Part shown: positions 1 through 9,460 of the stretch, piece by piece | How the letters are laid out: each line of letters begins with the position of its first letter | Numbering within the stretch: position 1 is the stretch's first letter | Assembly (NCBI GenBank): GCA_019454985.1 | Contig: JACFNF010000001.1 | Location: forward strand, 153,185 to 187,761 | Length of the DNA: 34,577 nt | DNA from: Bacteroidales bacterium | Lineage (GTDB): Bacteria > Bacteroidota > Bacteroidia > Bacteroidales > F082 | Direction: 5' to 3' | Program-made: the position numbers and the translations under genes | The notes under the pieces: generated by a model | Told to the model about the DNA's origin: nothing | The model's database searches: none | The model's input: the letters and a program-made list of their open reading frames with translations, nothing else

Positions 1-1680
1 CTCATCAACATTGCCGGAGCAGGAAACCTCAGCCTGTCGTTCGACTTCTCGGCTATCACCTATTTAGCAAGCGGAACTGAGCATTTTAAAGTCTTTGTGC
101 TGAACAACGGAAGCTGGATGGAAGTTGTAAGTTATAGTAACACCGGTGATATTGATTTACAAACCCTAACCTTTGAACTCGAAACTCTACAGGGAACTCA
201 AACCCGAATCCGATTTGAGGCCTCAGGCCAAGACACCGACCGCATTAACCACTGGGTAATTGACAACATCGTGCTGAACGGAACAGCTCTTCAGTCTTTT
301 GAGCTTACTCCAGCCCTGGTTGATTTTGGACCGCATATGACAGGCACCGTGTCGGCACCTCACACCTTTACTTATGCCAATACCGGTCTTCAACCGGTAA
401 TTGTAACAGAGACGGCTATCACCGGCAGCCACGCATCTTCATTCGTTTTGGACGATGCGCAACAATATCCGCTTACCTTGGAAGCTGGCCAAAGCAAACA
501 AGTTCAAGTGAAATTTGCGCCTCAGGCAGCAGGCTCTGCAAATGCAAGTTTAACCGTGATAACACAAGCCGGTGATTATCATTCGGAATTGCAAGGGCTT
601 GGATTTGCTGAATTTATTGGTTCCGTACCGTTTACCGAGAATTGGTCATCGGCTTCGTTCGAGACTCAACAATGGACATTTGACCAGCCCCAGACAAACT
701 GGCGCATTCAGGCCAACAGCGGAAATCCAGCACCAACAGCAAGATTCAACTTTTCGCCCATTGCCACCAACTACAGCTATTCACTCATTAGTCCACGCAT
801 TCAGGTGCCTTCAAGCAGCCAAAGTCTTGCGCTTTCTTTCGATCTGAAACTTACTGATTTTCAGCCTGGGAACACCGAATGGCTCAAGGTTCATGTGTGG
901 AATGGGCAATCGTGGCAACAGATTTCGGCTGTTTCGAATAATGGCAACACTGCATGGGTGTCGTATCAATACAATATCAGTGAAAATATTGGACAAGAAA
1001 TCAAACTGAAGTTTGAAGCCACAGGTCAGAATTCCGGTTTTATTTCGAGCTGGGATCTTGATAATATCAGCCTGCAATTTATGGACTGGCCCACGATTAA
1101 TATTACTCCTACTGAGCTTGTTCAGGTGCTGACAAATATGGGGACAGCCACCGATCAGGTGTTGATTGGAAATGAGGGAACCGGCAATCTGAATTTCACA
1201 ACAAATGTGATTTACGATGCCTCCTCGGGGAATGTAAGCTGGCTCGGGCTGGAACCCTCGGCTGGAACCGTAGTCGCAGGACAGCAATTGCCGGTTGTTG
1301 CAACTTTCAACACAGATGGACTTGAAGGCATGGGAAGCTATTTCAGTGCAACCATTGCTTTTAACTCCAACGACCCACAACAGCCCGTTGTCAATGTGCA
1401 GGCATTTCTGACTATCCTTTTATCGCTCGACAACATAAGTATTGGCCAGATAAAAGTATATCCTGTGCCGGCCACTGAAGTTTTGTATTGTAAAGGAGTG
1501 GAAACCATTAAAAATGTTCAGATATTTAACACTAACGGTCAATGTGTGTTTGAGTTGAATCCGAGAGGGCGCGACATTGTACACATCAACACAAGTAGTC
1601 TGACCAATGGCTCCTACTTATTGAAACTTTTTCCCGCCTCCGGCAAACCCATTAAGCAAACCATCATTATTAACCACTAA
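1..1680 (+). CDS. Secreted T9SS cargo protein with choice-of-anchor and HYDIN-like domains (5' partial)
   Basis: The reading frame is open from base 1, so the true start and signal peptide lie outside the window; 559 residues are visible. In order they show the end of a choice-of-anchor J/MAM-like beta domain ending in HWVIDNIVLNG, an Ig-like ASPM/SPD-2/HYDIN-type domain (TPALVDFGPHMTGT), a second choice-of-anchor domain ending in SSWDLDNISL, another Ig-like domain (ITPTELVQVLTNMG), and a final type A T9SS sorting domain (KVYPVPATEVLYC to the C-terminal KQTIIINH). That tail is known to direct export across the outer membrane by the type IX system and is then cleaved. The protein is therefore likely extracellular or surface-attached. 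Its substrate or partner cannot be told; no catalytic motif is visible. The next gene begins 17 bp downstream, so the two are probably co-transcribed. It shares domain types with the protein at 6250-9057. Confidence 0.85.
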   Translation, partial: LINIAGAGNLSLSFDFSAITYLASGTEHFKVFVLNNGSWMEVVSYSNTGDIDLQTLTFELETLQGTQTRIRFEASGQDTDRINHWVIDNIVLNGTALQSFELTPALVDFGPHMTGTVSAPHTFTYANTGLQPVIVTETAITGSHASSFVLDDAQQYPLTLEAGQSKQVQVKFAPQAAGSANASLTVITQAGDYHSELQGLGFAEFIGSVPFTENWSSASFETQQWTFDQPQTNWRIQANSGNPAPTARFNFSPIATNYSYSLISPRIQVPSSSQSLALSFDLKLTDFQPGNTEWLKVHVWNGQSWQQISAVSNNGNTAWVSYQYNISENIGQEIKLKFEATGQNSGFISSWDLDNISLQFMDWPTINITPTELVQVLTNMGTATDQVLIGNEGTGNLNFTTNVIYDASSGNVSWLGLEPSAGTVVAGQQLPVVATFNTDGLEGMGSYFSATIAFNSNDPQQPVVNVQAFLTILLSLDNISIGQIKVYPVPATEVLYCKGVETIKNVQIFNTNGQCVFELNPRGRDIVHINTSSLTNGSYLLKLFPASGKPIKQTIIINH

Positions 1681-1697
1681 TTCTATAATAAATCTTT

Positions 1698-3971
1698 ATG
1701 AAAAAATTCTTTACCATTGGGTTGAGTCTGATTTTACTGCTCAGCCTTACAAGCCATCTTTCGGCCCAAACATGGGGCAACAACGACAGCCGTCTTGTCC
1801 CCGTTTCGCAAAACATCTCTAATGGTATGGTGTCAAGTTTCCCACCAACCACCACAATTGTTGTGGACAACTATTTGTACTTTACCGATTTTTTTGGGTT
1901 TCAGGTTTACAATGTCAGCAATCCGGCCACACCGCTCAAGATTGCCACGCTTCCCATACCAGGGAGAGCAATGCATTTTACTATTCAGGGAGATTATGCC
2001 TATGTCTGTAATGAATCGGGGGTTGCATTTGTAAACATTTCCAATCCAGCACAGCCGACCCTCGAAATGGTTCGCTTTCTCGATTATGTGCCTTGCCGGA
2101 TTATTGTTGAGCAGGACAGGCTATACCTGGCTTCTGTGGAAGCGGTTTACGCCTATACTTTAGGTGCATCCCACAGCCTCACTTTTGCCGGAAGCATCGA
2201 AATACCTCCTGCAACAGTAACCTTTGCCGGATTTATTAAAAAAGACAACTACATTTATTATGTGAACCAACGTTATCTTTATGTAATAGATGTAAGTAAT
2301 CCGCAAATGATGGTTTCGGTTTATTCCACCGAATTTGGCGGAAGCGGAAGTTGCTGGGGTAATCTTCAGATTCAGGGTGATTACCTCTATGTTGCCACTA
2401 CACTCGCACTCCAGGTTTACAACATATCAAACCCTACAAATCCTACAATAGTTTATTCAGGCCTCCCCACCACGCATACCATATATGAGGTGTTGGTTGA
2501 AGGTGATAGAATGGTGTTAAACCATTCAACTAACGCTTATTTTACTATTTTGGACATCAGCAACCCGGCTAATCCTGTTGCCCTCTTCAAGCATGATGGC
2601 TCATGGTATTTTGGTTCCAGCAAATTAGGGTTTCTCAAAAACAATATCCTTTATGGCATGGATACCGGCCAGGAGGGCTACAGGGGCTATACCCTTCATT
2701 TGATTGACATCTCGAACCCGCTCGACCCCATTCACAAAGGCAGCCTCAAATCGTTCCCGGGCTATACACGCTCGGTAGCTTTGATGAAAAAAAACAATCA
2801 ATCCTATGCACTTGTTGGGCAAAGTAATGGTAATCCACAAGTTGGTTCGGGTCTTTTGCGCATCCTCAACGTAACCCATCCCGATGATCCATATCAGGAA
2901 AGCGTGCTGGAAATGGGCTCCGACATCGTTTCGGTAACCGCATTAAATCAAAACTATGCTGCTGTCGTCTCCGGAACCTATGTGTTGCCCGTTTATCACC
3001 TTCAGTTATCGCTGATTAATATTGAAGATCCTTCCACCCCATACATTACGGACAATTCTGCAATAGGTCAACATATGGGGCTGTTCAACAACAGCAGCAT
3101 CACATCAACTAATGGGATTGGGTTCGCTCTGTCACAGTACAATCTATTTATTTTCAAAGAAACCCAAGGTGGGTTAACCACATTGAGCAGCCCGGCAGTT
3201 TATGGCGGTCATGCAATGGGTATCTTTACCAACAATCCGAATTATGTTTATATTGCCGGTGGCAATTTTGGAGTTCAGCTATACAATGTCAGCAACCCTG
3301 AAAATCCATTTATGATCAACTATCATCAAACAGTTGGTACATGCTGGGATGTGTATGTTGATAATGGCGTTGCCTGCGTGGCAGCATACAATGGCGGGCT
3401 GGCTGTTTACGATGTAAGCCAGAATATGATTATTCCTCTTACACAGGTGAACACCGTTGGGAAAGCTCTTTCGGTTGTGATGCTCAATCATACGGCTTAT
3501 GTGGGGATGGAAGACGGCCGCATCCAGGTGTTCGACCTCACTAACCCTGCACAGCCGGTGAGCAAAGGCTGGTATTTGACCGACGGAACAACGGTGAACG
3601 ATATGGTGATTGACCTCGATCCCGGCAAATCACTTCTGTATGTTGCCAACGAGCTTACAATGCCCATCTACCAAATGGATTATTTTGTTGGAAACACCGA
3701 GCTAAATGCCACTTCAGCCGAAGCCCGCATTTATCCCAATCCTGCAAAAGATAAAGCCTTTATTCAGATTAACCTGCCTGGTCAAAGTCAAGTTGAGTTA
3801 AGACTTTACAACCTGAGCGGACAATGTGTAGGGGCGTTGAATGCCGGTATGATGCCTGCCGGACGCTCGCAGATTGAATATGAACTGACGGGACTTCCAC
3901 AGGGAATTTATATGGTTGAACTGATTGCAGGCAACATTCGTATGACAGAAAAAATGATGGTCAACAATTGA
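1698..3971 (+). CDS. LVIVD-repeat secreted protein with T9SS type A sorting domain
   Basis: A protein of 757 residues. Residues 1-24 form a signal peptide (MKKFFTIG, a Leu-rich core, then HLSAQ). The body is built from roughly a dozen repeats of the LVIVD type, each carrying a variant of 'vYNVSNPxxP' followed by 'gdYaYVa', for example at residues about 70, 110, 200, 235 and 550. Such repeats are known to form beta-propeller-like folds. The C-terminal 80 residues (ARIYPNPAKDKAF to TEKMMVNN) are a type A T9SS sorting domain. The ATG at 1698 is chosen because it gives a clean signal peptide just after the upstream stop. The role is probably extracellular binding or scaffolding; no enzyme motif is visible. 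A strong palindrome follows the stop. Confidence 0.88.
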   Translation: MKKFFTIGLSLILLLSLTSHLSAQTWGNNDSRLVPVSQNISNGMVSSFPPTTTIVVDNYLYFTDFFGFQVYNVSNPATPLKIATLPIPGRAMHFTIQGDYAYVCNESGVAFVNISNPAQPTLEMVRFLDYVPCRIIVEQDRLYLASVEAVYAYTLGASHSLTFAGSIEIPPATVTFAGFIKKDNYIYYVNQRYLYVIDVSNPQMMVSVYSTEFGGSGSCWGNLQIQGDYLYVATTLALQVYNISNPTNPTIVYSGLPTTHTIYEVLVEGDRMVLNHSTNAYFTILDISNPANPVALFKHDGSWYFGSSKLGFLKNNILYGMDTGQEGYRGYTLHLIDISNPLDPIHKGSLKSFPGYTRSVALMKKNNQSYALVGQSNGNPQVGSGLLRILNVTHPDDPYQESVLEMGSDIVSVTALNQNYAAVVSGTYVLPVYHLQLSLINIEDPSTPYITDNSAIGQHMGLFNNSSITSTNGIGFALSQYNLFIFKETQGGLTTLSSPAVYGGHAMGIFTNNPNYVYIAGGNFGVQLYNVSNPENPFMINYHQTVGTCWDVYVDNGVACVAAYNGGLAVYDVSQNMIIPLTQVNTVGKALSVVMLNHTAYVGMEDGRIQVFDLTNPAQPVSKGWYLTDGTTVNDMVIDLDPGKSLLYVANELTMPIYQMDYFVGNTELNATSAEARIYPNPAKDKAFIQINLPGQSQVELRLYNLSGQCVGALNAGMMPAGRSQIEYELTGLPQGIYMVELIAGNIRMTEKMMVNN

Positions 3972-4010
3972 TACACTTATACACTGGTTGGTTATTTTGT
4001 TTTCTTTTTT

Positions 4011-4074
4011 GCCGGCCCTTATTCGAACAGATGGCGATGCCTGCTTGCACTTTGGCATCGCCATACCGGCCGGC
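4011..4074. terminator. Nested inverted repeat between two T9SS cargo genes
   Basis: A perfect 11-bp inverted repeat has arms at 4031-4041 (ATGGCGATGCC) and 4054-4064 with a 12-base loop. An outer 7-bp pair (GCCGGCC at 4011-4017 with GGCCGGC at 4068-4074) encloses it. It lies in the 142-bp gap after the LVIVD gene. No T-run follows the right arm; the T-rich tract lies before it, so this is not a textbook intrinsic terminator. It could end transcription or stabilise a 3' end. Confidence 0.45.
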
Positions 4075-4113
4075 AATTCAAGTGCTTTTCACAACATTTA
4101 ACTCCCTTTTAAA

Positions 4114-6111
4114 ATGAAAAAATACCTGATGTTGTTCATTCTTTCAAGCCTTTGCATCGGGCTACGAAGTCAAACTTTTTCTGATGTTACCAATCAGGCA
4201 AACATCCAGGTGCAATTGCCCGCAATGGGCGATCTTGTGTTGTGGTTCGACTATGATAACGATGGTTGGCTCGATTTCTTCGGAGGAACGGAGTACGAAA
4301 ATTTTCTTTTCAGAAACAACGGCGACGGAACTTTTGCCAATATCATTACAGGATCAGGGCTGGAAAACATTTTTCCAAAAGCTGTTGCCATTGGCGATTG
4401 CGACAATGATGGGTTTGACGACCTGCTCGTGAGTTCGTTTCATGTCTCAGTGCCACCAAAGGTGTTTAAGAACCTGAACGGAAAAGGTTTCGCCGAAGCG
4501 TATAGTGCACCGGTTTCCAACGGATCTTTACGTGCAATCTGGTTAGATTTTAATGGCGACGGTAAACTCGATTTTGTGACTTGCTCACCTGGAGGCAACA
4601 CCCTTCTTTTTCTCAATAAAGGCAATTGCCAGTTTGAACAGGCAACCGGAATTGACAGCTTCAACACAGGCATGATACCCGCGGCCGCTGATTTTGACAA
4701 CGATGGTCTTCAGGATATTTATGTGGCGATAGAAAGCACCACGAAAACGAACCGCCTTTATCGGAATATTGCAGGATCGGCCATTCAGGATGTAACTTTT
4801 AGCGCAGGGGTATCAGACTATCGCAATTCAGTTTCAGCAGCATGGGGCGACATGAACAACGACGGATTTTTAGACCTTTATATTGCTAACATTTCTTCAA
4901 ACCGCAATGTGCTCTTATATAATCGGGGAAATTCAACTTTTGAAGACCGAACGTTAGCCGCAGGCGTTTCCGATGCCGGTGATGCCCGAACAAGTGCTTG
5001 GCAGGACGTAAACAACGATGGTCTGATTGACCTTTTCACCACAAACCACGTTGCTACCAATAAGCTTTTTCTCAATAATGGTGACGGCACTTTCACCAAC
5101 ATCGCGCCTCAGGCCAATATCAGCGGCCCATCGGATGGTTTTGGGGTGAGCTGGGGCGACTATGATAAAGATGGCGACCTCGATGTATTGATTTGTGGCC
5201 ACTCTTTCGGGCCGGCCCTATTGCGCAACAATTTGAACAATGGCAATTCATTTTTGAACATTAAATTAGTTGGAGTTTTTGATAATCGGAGCGCCATTGG
5301 TGCCAGGGTAATACTATTCAGCAACGGTCAGATGCAAATCCGCGAAGTGAACGGCGGCCAAGGTGCAACAGGCCAAGACGCTTTTCCTCTTCATTTCGGT
5401 ATGGGGCAACAAACCCTTGCCGACAGCATCATCATCAGATGGCCCAGCGGTGCCATACAAAAAAAATACAACATTGCGGCAAATCAACATCTTACAATAA
5501 CTCAGGAAGGCAATGTCCCTCCCACCCGATTCAGATTGATTTCGCCATCGCCGGACACGGTATATCAGACGCAAAATCTTCGTTTCTTCTGGCAGGCTTC
5601 AACCGATCCGGATGCAGGCAATCCCATTCACTATTTTTTACGTATCACGGCTCCCTACCGCGACACCCTTATTGGCCCAATCAACGACAATCAGGCCTGG
5701 GTGCAAATGCAATCATGGATGGCTGTCGAACCCTGCTCATGGGGGGTTGCGGCGAGCGATGGAACCGACCAAACCCTTAGTTGGGAGGAGTTTTCACTGC
5801 ATTATGATGTTCAGACGTCGCTCTTGACTCAAATGCAAAACGCTTCCACCGGATTCTCAATAACAGCCGGTTCACTCAGCCCAAACGGACAACAAATTCA
5901 GATTGAGCTGTTTTCGCCCAAGGAACAGACCGTTCTGTGTGTCATCTATGATTTTACAGGTCGTCTGCTTCAAAATCAGGCTCTTCATCTGGGAGTCGGG
6001 AAAAGCACCCATCACCTTACGTTGAATCACGAAGTTAATTCGATAATCATGTCCCTTCAATCAGAGTCGCACAAAGGCTGGTTCAAAATGATACGTCAGA
6101 TCTCTCATTAG
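4114..6111 (+). CDS. VCBS/FG-GAP repeat protein with ASPIC/UnbV domain, secreted
   Basis: A protein of 665 residues starting with a signal peptide (MKKYLMLFILSSLCIGLRSQ). At least seven Asp-rich calcium-binding loops of the FG-GAP/VCBS type follow, among them DYDNDGWLDFF, DCDNDGFDDLL, DFNGDGKLDFV, DFDNDGLQDIY, DMNNDGFLDLY, DVNNDGLIDLF and DYDKDGDLDVL. These predict a seven-bladed beta-propeller. An ASPIC/UnbV domain follows at about residues 370-465 (NSFLNIKLVG to SIIIRWPSG), as in the CRTAC1 family, then a fibronectin-like segment. The last 80 residues resemble a divergent T9SS sorting domain but lack the usual YPNP motif, so export by T9SS is inferred rather than certain. It was probably recruited for extracellular binding or adhesion; no catalytic residues were recognised. 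Confidence 0.85.
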   Translation: MKKYLMLFILSSLCIGLRSQTFSDVTNQANIQVQLPAMGDLVLWFDYDNDGWLDFFGGTEYENFLFRNNGDGTFANIITGSGLENIFPKAVAIGDCDNDGFDDLLVSSFHVSVPPKVFKNLNGKGFAEAYSAPVSNGSLRAIWLDFNGDGKLDFVTCSPGGNTLLFLNKGNCQFEQATGIDSFNTGMIPAAADFDNDGLQDIYVAIESTTKTNRLYRNIAGSAIQDVTFSAGVSDYRNSVSAAWGDMNNDGFLDLYIANISSNRNVLLYNRGNSTFEDRTLAAGVSDAGDARTSAWQDVNNDGLIDLFTTNHVATNKLFLNNGDGTFTNIAPQANISGPSDGFGVSWGDYDKDGDLDVLICGHSFGPALLRNNLNNGNSFLNIKLVGVFDNRSAIGARVILFSNGQMQIREVNGGQGATGQDAFPLHFGMGQQTLADSIIIRWPSGAIQKKYNIAANQHLTITQEGNVPPTRFRLISPSPDTVYQTQNLRFFWQASTDPDAGNPIHYFLRITAPYRDTLIGPINDNQAWVQMQSWMAVEPCSWGVAASDGTDQTLSWEEFSLHYDVQTSLLTQMQNASTGFSITAGSLSPNGQQIQIELFSPKEQTVLCVIYDFTGRLLQNQALHLGVGKSTHHLTLNHEVNSIIMSLQSESHKGWFKMIRQISH

Positions 6112-6136
6112 TTGTTTTGTATTTGTTTTGGTTAAA

Positions 6137-6162
6137 GACCCGGGACATTTGAGTCCCGGGTT
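6137..6162 (+). terminator. GC-rich hairpin after the VCBS gene
   Basis: A perfect 9-bp stem (ACCCGGGAC at 6138-6146 with GTCCCGGGT at 6153-6161, plus one G-T closing pair) has a 6-base loop and is followed by a short T-rich stretch. It sits 26 bases after the stop codon at 6111, consistent with a transcription terminator for the upstream gene. Confidence 0.65.
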
Positions 6163-6249
6163 CATTTTCCGGCATTTACAAAGCATGTTTCATAAAAACC
6201 TATATCTCATTCCCTAAAGTCATCAATGTATTTCCATCAGTATCTCAAT

Positions 6250-9057
6250 ATGAAAATCAAGAATAAATTCATTTTTCCTCTCGTTGCCAGCTTCCTTTTT
6301 GTGTTTTTAAACAATGGCGTGGCAATTTCAGGCTTTGCTCAGCAACCTTCAAATCAATCGGTTCGTGATCAGGTTGTGGTGTATCCGCTACCTACGCAGT
6401 TCAAGGTGGTGGATGCAGGATTGTCGGCACTTCTCACATGGAAAGCTCCTGGCAGCAGCACTCAGTTTCTGTCATCCTCTCCTGCTTCACTTTACAAACC
6501 CATCGAATCTATTAGACAAAATACGCTTTTCGATATTCAATCGGATATGCCAAGGGAAGTTAAAATTTTAGGCGGCGGAAGTAAATCGTTAGAATACAGT
6601 CAGTTGTTGTACGACAATGGTCCGATTATCAACAGTCCGGGTTCCGGGCCTGACGGAACCGATCTAAGCATTCTGCAGAACACGAGTTTAGGAATGTCAA
6701 CGCATGGTGCCGGCATACAATTCCCCTATGGAAACCGGGTGGCGGACGAATTTGTTGTTACTGAAAACTGGGTGGTTGAAAGTTTCACTTTTTTCACTTA
6801 TCAAACCGGTTCGGGAAAAGTGAGCACTATTGAGGAAGCCTATATGCAAATATGGAATGGAAACCCGGCTAGTGGCGGCCAGATTGTTTGGGGAAATATG
6901 ACCACCAACAGAATTTCGTCAACAGCCTGGACAAATGCCTATCGCATGAGCGAAACGAGCACCAACACCAACCGTCCGGTAATGAGCGTAACTTGCGCCA
7001 CTCCGGGATTGCAGCTCCTACCCGGAACTTATTGGGTTGATTTCTCGATGGATGGCAATTTAGAAAGTGGCCCATGGGCTATTCCCATCACCATCAACGG
7101 ACAGTCAACCACCGGCAATGCTTTGCACTATGACGTGACGGACGGGTGGAAAAACTTTGTTGACAGCGGAACCAACACTAACCAAGGTGTTCCTTTTATT
7201 GTGCAGGGAGTGAAAGGAAATGGCCCTGTGGTGAGTGGCCCGCTTGTTGGATATAAGATTCTGCGGAATGGCGAAGAAATTGTTACGGTTGGCTCACAAA
7301 CACTAAGCTATACCGATACAGGTCTTGCTCCTGGAAGCTACGTTTACAGCCTCCTTGCACTGTATGGTAACCCCTACCCCGGTACTTCTACACCGTTGAC
7401 AACCAATACCGAAATTATTTCTCCATCAGGTTTTCCGTTTGAAGAAACCTGGAAAACTGGCACCTTCGAAGCCAATAATTGGACTATCTCGCCCTATCCG
7501 ACAAACTGGATGGTTGCACAAGACTACGGGAAGCCGGCTCCCACAGCAAAATTCCATTGGTGGCCAACTCTGGGAAATTATAGTGTTTCACTGCTGAGCA
7601 ATTATATTGATGCCAGTTCATCGGAACAAAACCTCAGCCTGCAGTTTGATGTGGCGGTGAACAGCTACACAAGTACCGGGCTCGAGAAACTCCGCATCTA
7701 CATCTGGGATGGAAGCACCTGGGTATTGCTCGAAACCATCTCAAACAACTTCTCATTTAATTGGGACACACGCACTTACGATGTTACACCGTATGCATTG
7801 GGGAAGCTCACCCGAATTCGTTTTGAAGCCAAAGGTGTCAGCTCATCCAACCTCTCCAATTGGCTGATTGACAACATCAGACTCTATGAAGGACCTTCCT
7901 CTTTTCAACCTCATATCGGCATTAGTCCGCCTTCTCTTGAATTTTGGCTTCCATTAGGTGGAACACAAACCCAGACACTTCAGCTATCTAACACAGGTCA
8001 AGACCCACTTTTCTGGAATGCAGCCGTGCAATATGTGAATCCCGCCCTGAAAGAAAAACAACCTCTTTCTTCTGCTGCTGCAACTGAAGCCACCGGACAA
8101 ATTATTTCACGGGAAGAAGGCTTTCTCAACACCACAGTTGACACCGCTATGCTACATTACGACAATGGCTATGTGAATGGCATCGGCCTCACAGGCGGAG
8201 GATATTTTTACGCTGCCGTGCGTTTCCCTGCTTCCACCACAAGTCTTTATTCCGGATACACGCTTGAGAGTGTAGATATTTACATCAAAGATGTTCCAAT
8301 AAACAGTAAATTATACGTCTGGGGCAAAGGCAGTGCTTTTTCACCAGGACACATCTTGCACACACAACCTTTTACTGCCTTTGCCAATAGTTGGAATACC
8401 ATTCCGCTTTCGGGTTCCATCGCACTCACCGGGCAGGACATCTGGATCGGTTATTCAGTAACCCACACCCCTTCTCAAGTGCCTTCGGGATGCGATGATG
8501 GCCCTGAAGATCCCGATGGAGGCTGGTTTTCAACCAACGGCGCATACTGGAGCCGGCTGGCATCAAACGATTTGAACTACAACTGGAATATTCGTGCATT
8601 CGTGAGGGGAAGTGATTACAACTGGCTGAATATCAATAACCATTCGGGAGTTGTTGCGCCAGGTGAGAACATCAATCTTACAGCATCGGTTGAAACTGCC
8701 AATCTTGGCGCAGGCAGCTATTATGCCAACATCGTGATCCCCAGCAACGACCCCAATTCACCAATGAAAACTGTACCTGTCGCATTGCACGTTGGAGTGG
8801 GGTTAAACGAAAAAGAAGCATTGACGTTAAATGCCTATCCGCTACCGGCAAATCATGAGCTTCTGGTCGAGCTGCCGGATAATGCCAGATTTCTGCGCCT
8901 TGTAGGCCCGCTTGGGCAGATCGTATTCAGTAAAATTGTTGAACGGGAACCATTACTTCGCATTGAAACGGAAAAGCTGAAACCGGGCATTTATTCGCTT
9001 CAACTGAAGAATGATCAGGGCGAAAGCTTCTACAAAACCGTTATAATCACGCACTAA
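6250..9057 (+). CDS. Secreted T9SS cargo protein with choice-of-anchor domain
   Basis: A protein of 935 residues from the ATG at 6250. An in-frame ATG at 6226 would add eight residues, but the later start gives a more typical signal peptide (MKIKNKFIFPLVASFLF up to GFAQ). After an N-terminal beta region, a fibronectin-like segment (VGYKILRNGEEIV) leads into a choice-of-anchor J domain (EETWKTGTFEANNW to SNWLIDNIRLYE), an Ig-like domain (ISPPSLEFWLPLGGTQTQTL), a second beta domain and a type A T9SS sorting domain (LNAYPLPANHELLV to YKTVIITH). The choice-of-anchor domain closely parallels that of the gene at 1-1680 (PTNW...PAPTAKF versus QTNW...PAPTARF). The protein is extracellular with unknown ligand. 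Its stop codon coincides with the broken end of a transposase remnant. Confidence 0.85.
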   Translation: MKIKNKFIFPLVASFLFVFLNNGVAISGFAQQPSNQSVRDQVVVYPLPTQFKVVDAGLSALLTWKAPGSSTQFLSSSPASLYKPIESIRQNTLFDIQSDMPREVKILGGGSKSLEYSQLLYDNGPIINSPGSGPDGTDLSILQNTSLGMSTHGAGIQFPYGNRVADEFVVTENWVVESFTFFTYQTGSGKVSTIEEAYMQIWNGNPASGGQIVWGNMTTNRISSTAWTNAYRMSETSTNTNRPVMSVTCATPGLQLLPGTYWVDFSMDGNLESGPWAIPITINGQSTTGNALHYDVTDGWKNFVDSGTNTNQGVPFIVQGVKGNGPVVSGPLVGYKILRNGEEIVTVGSQTLSYTDTGLAPGSYVYSLLALYGNPYPGTSTPLTTNTEIISPSGFPFEETWKTGTFEANNWTISPYPTNWMVAQDYGKPAPTAKFHWWPTLGNYSVSLLSNYIDASSSEQNLSLQFDVAVNSYTSTGLEKLRIYIWDGSTWVLLETISNNFSFNWDTRTYDVTPYALGKLTRIRFEAKGVSSSNLSNWLIDNIRLYEGPSSFQPHIGISPPSLEFWLPLGGTQTQTLQLSNTGQDPLFWNAAVQYVNPALKEKQPLSSAAATEATGQIISREEGFLNTTVDTAMLHYDNGYVNGIGLTGGGYFYAAVRFPASTTSLYSGYTLESVDIYIKDVPINSKLYVWGKGSAFSPGHILHTQPFTAFANSWNTIPLSGSIALTGQDIWIGYSVTHTPSQVPSGCDDGPEDPDGGWFSTNGAYWSRLASNDLNYNWNIRAFVRGSDYNWLNINNHSGVVAPGENINLTASVETANLGAGSYYANIVIPSNDPNSPMKTVPVALHVGVGLNEKEALTLNAYPLPANHELLVELPDNARFLRLVGPLGQIVFSKIVEREPLLRIETEKLKPGIYSLQLKNDQGESFYKTVIITH

Positions 9058-9378
9058 ATCGCTCAGTATGGCGGGCAGATCATCCAATTTGATCTGTTCC
9101 AGTATTGCACGCACCTGCGTATGAAAGAAGCGGTATTTTATGCCCACAAAGGTGCTGTGATTGAGGTGCAACAACTTGCTTGGGTTTTCATCAGGAAAAA
9201 TCGACAGTTGGCTGGTATGATCCTTTATCCATTCTTCTGCCAACATCATGAGCTCGGTTAGTGCCTCTTCGGTATGGGCCGAACCGATGTGTTGTAAAAC
9301 AATCCTTTTATTGTCCAGATACCGGACAACCTGCACTGCGCGTGCACCCGATGCGGTTCGTACAACCCTTGTTTTCAT
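9055..9378 (-). pseudogene. N-terminal fragment of an IS1634/IS4-like transposase
   Basis: About 108 residues from MKTRVVRTASGARAVQVVRY to LPAILSDLV look like the N-terminal part of the IS4/IS1634-type transposases common in Bacteroidota (a conserved 'GARAVQVV' start, then the HIGSAHTEEAL and STFVGIKYRFFH segments). The catalytic DDE domain, hundreds of residues further on, is missing. The reading frame simply runs into the antisense of the upstream cargo gene and stops at 8953, so similarity ends at about 9055, the stop codon of that gene. This is therefore an inactive stump left by a deletion or rearrangement. Family assignment rests on remembered motif resemblance, not a search. Confidence 0.6.
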
Positions 9379-9392
9379 CCAAAATCATACCC

Positions 9393-9460
9393 TTAGTGCG
9401 GTAAAAATACACCTTTTTTAAACACAATCACTGATTAACAACTACTTACAACCGCACTAA
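9393..9460. repeat. Inverted repeat next to the transposase stump, possible IS end
   Basis: Perfect 10-bp inverted arms TTAGTGCGGT (9393-9402) and ACCGCACTAA (9451-9460) are separated by 48 bases. They lie directly upstream of the transposase start on the minus strand, where the terminal or subterminal end of the element would be expected. The rest of the 276-bp gap (9379-9654) holds no gene that I can support. Confidence 0.4.

Noticed and set aside
811..1380. Minus-strand open frame of 189 residues opposite the first cargo gene
   Set aside because: Antisense shadow; the plus frame has two choice-of-anchor domains here and the minus translation has none.
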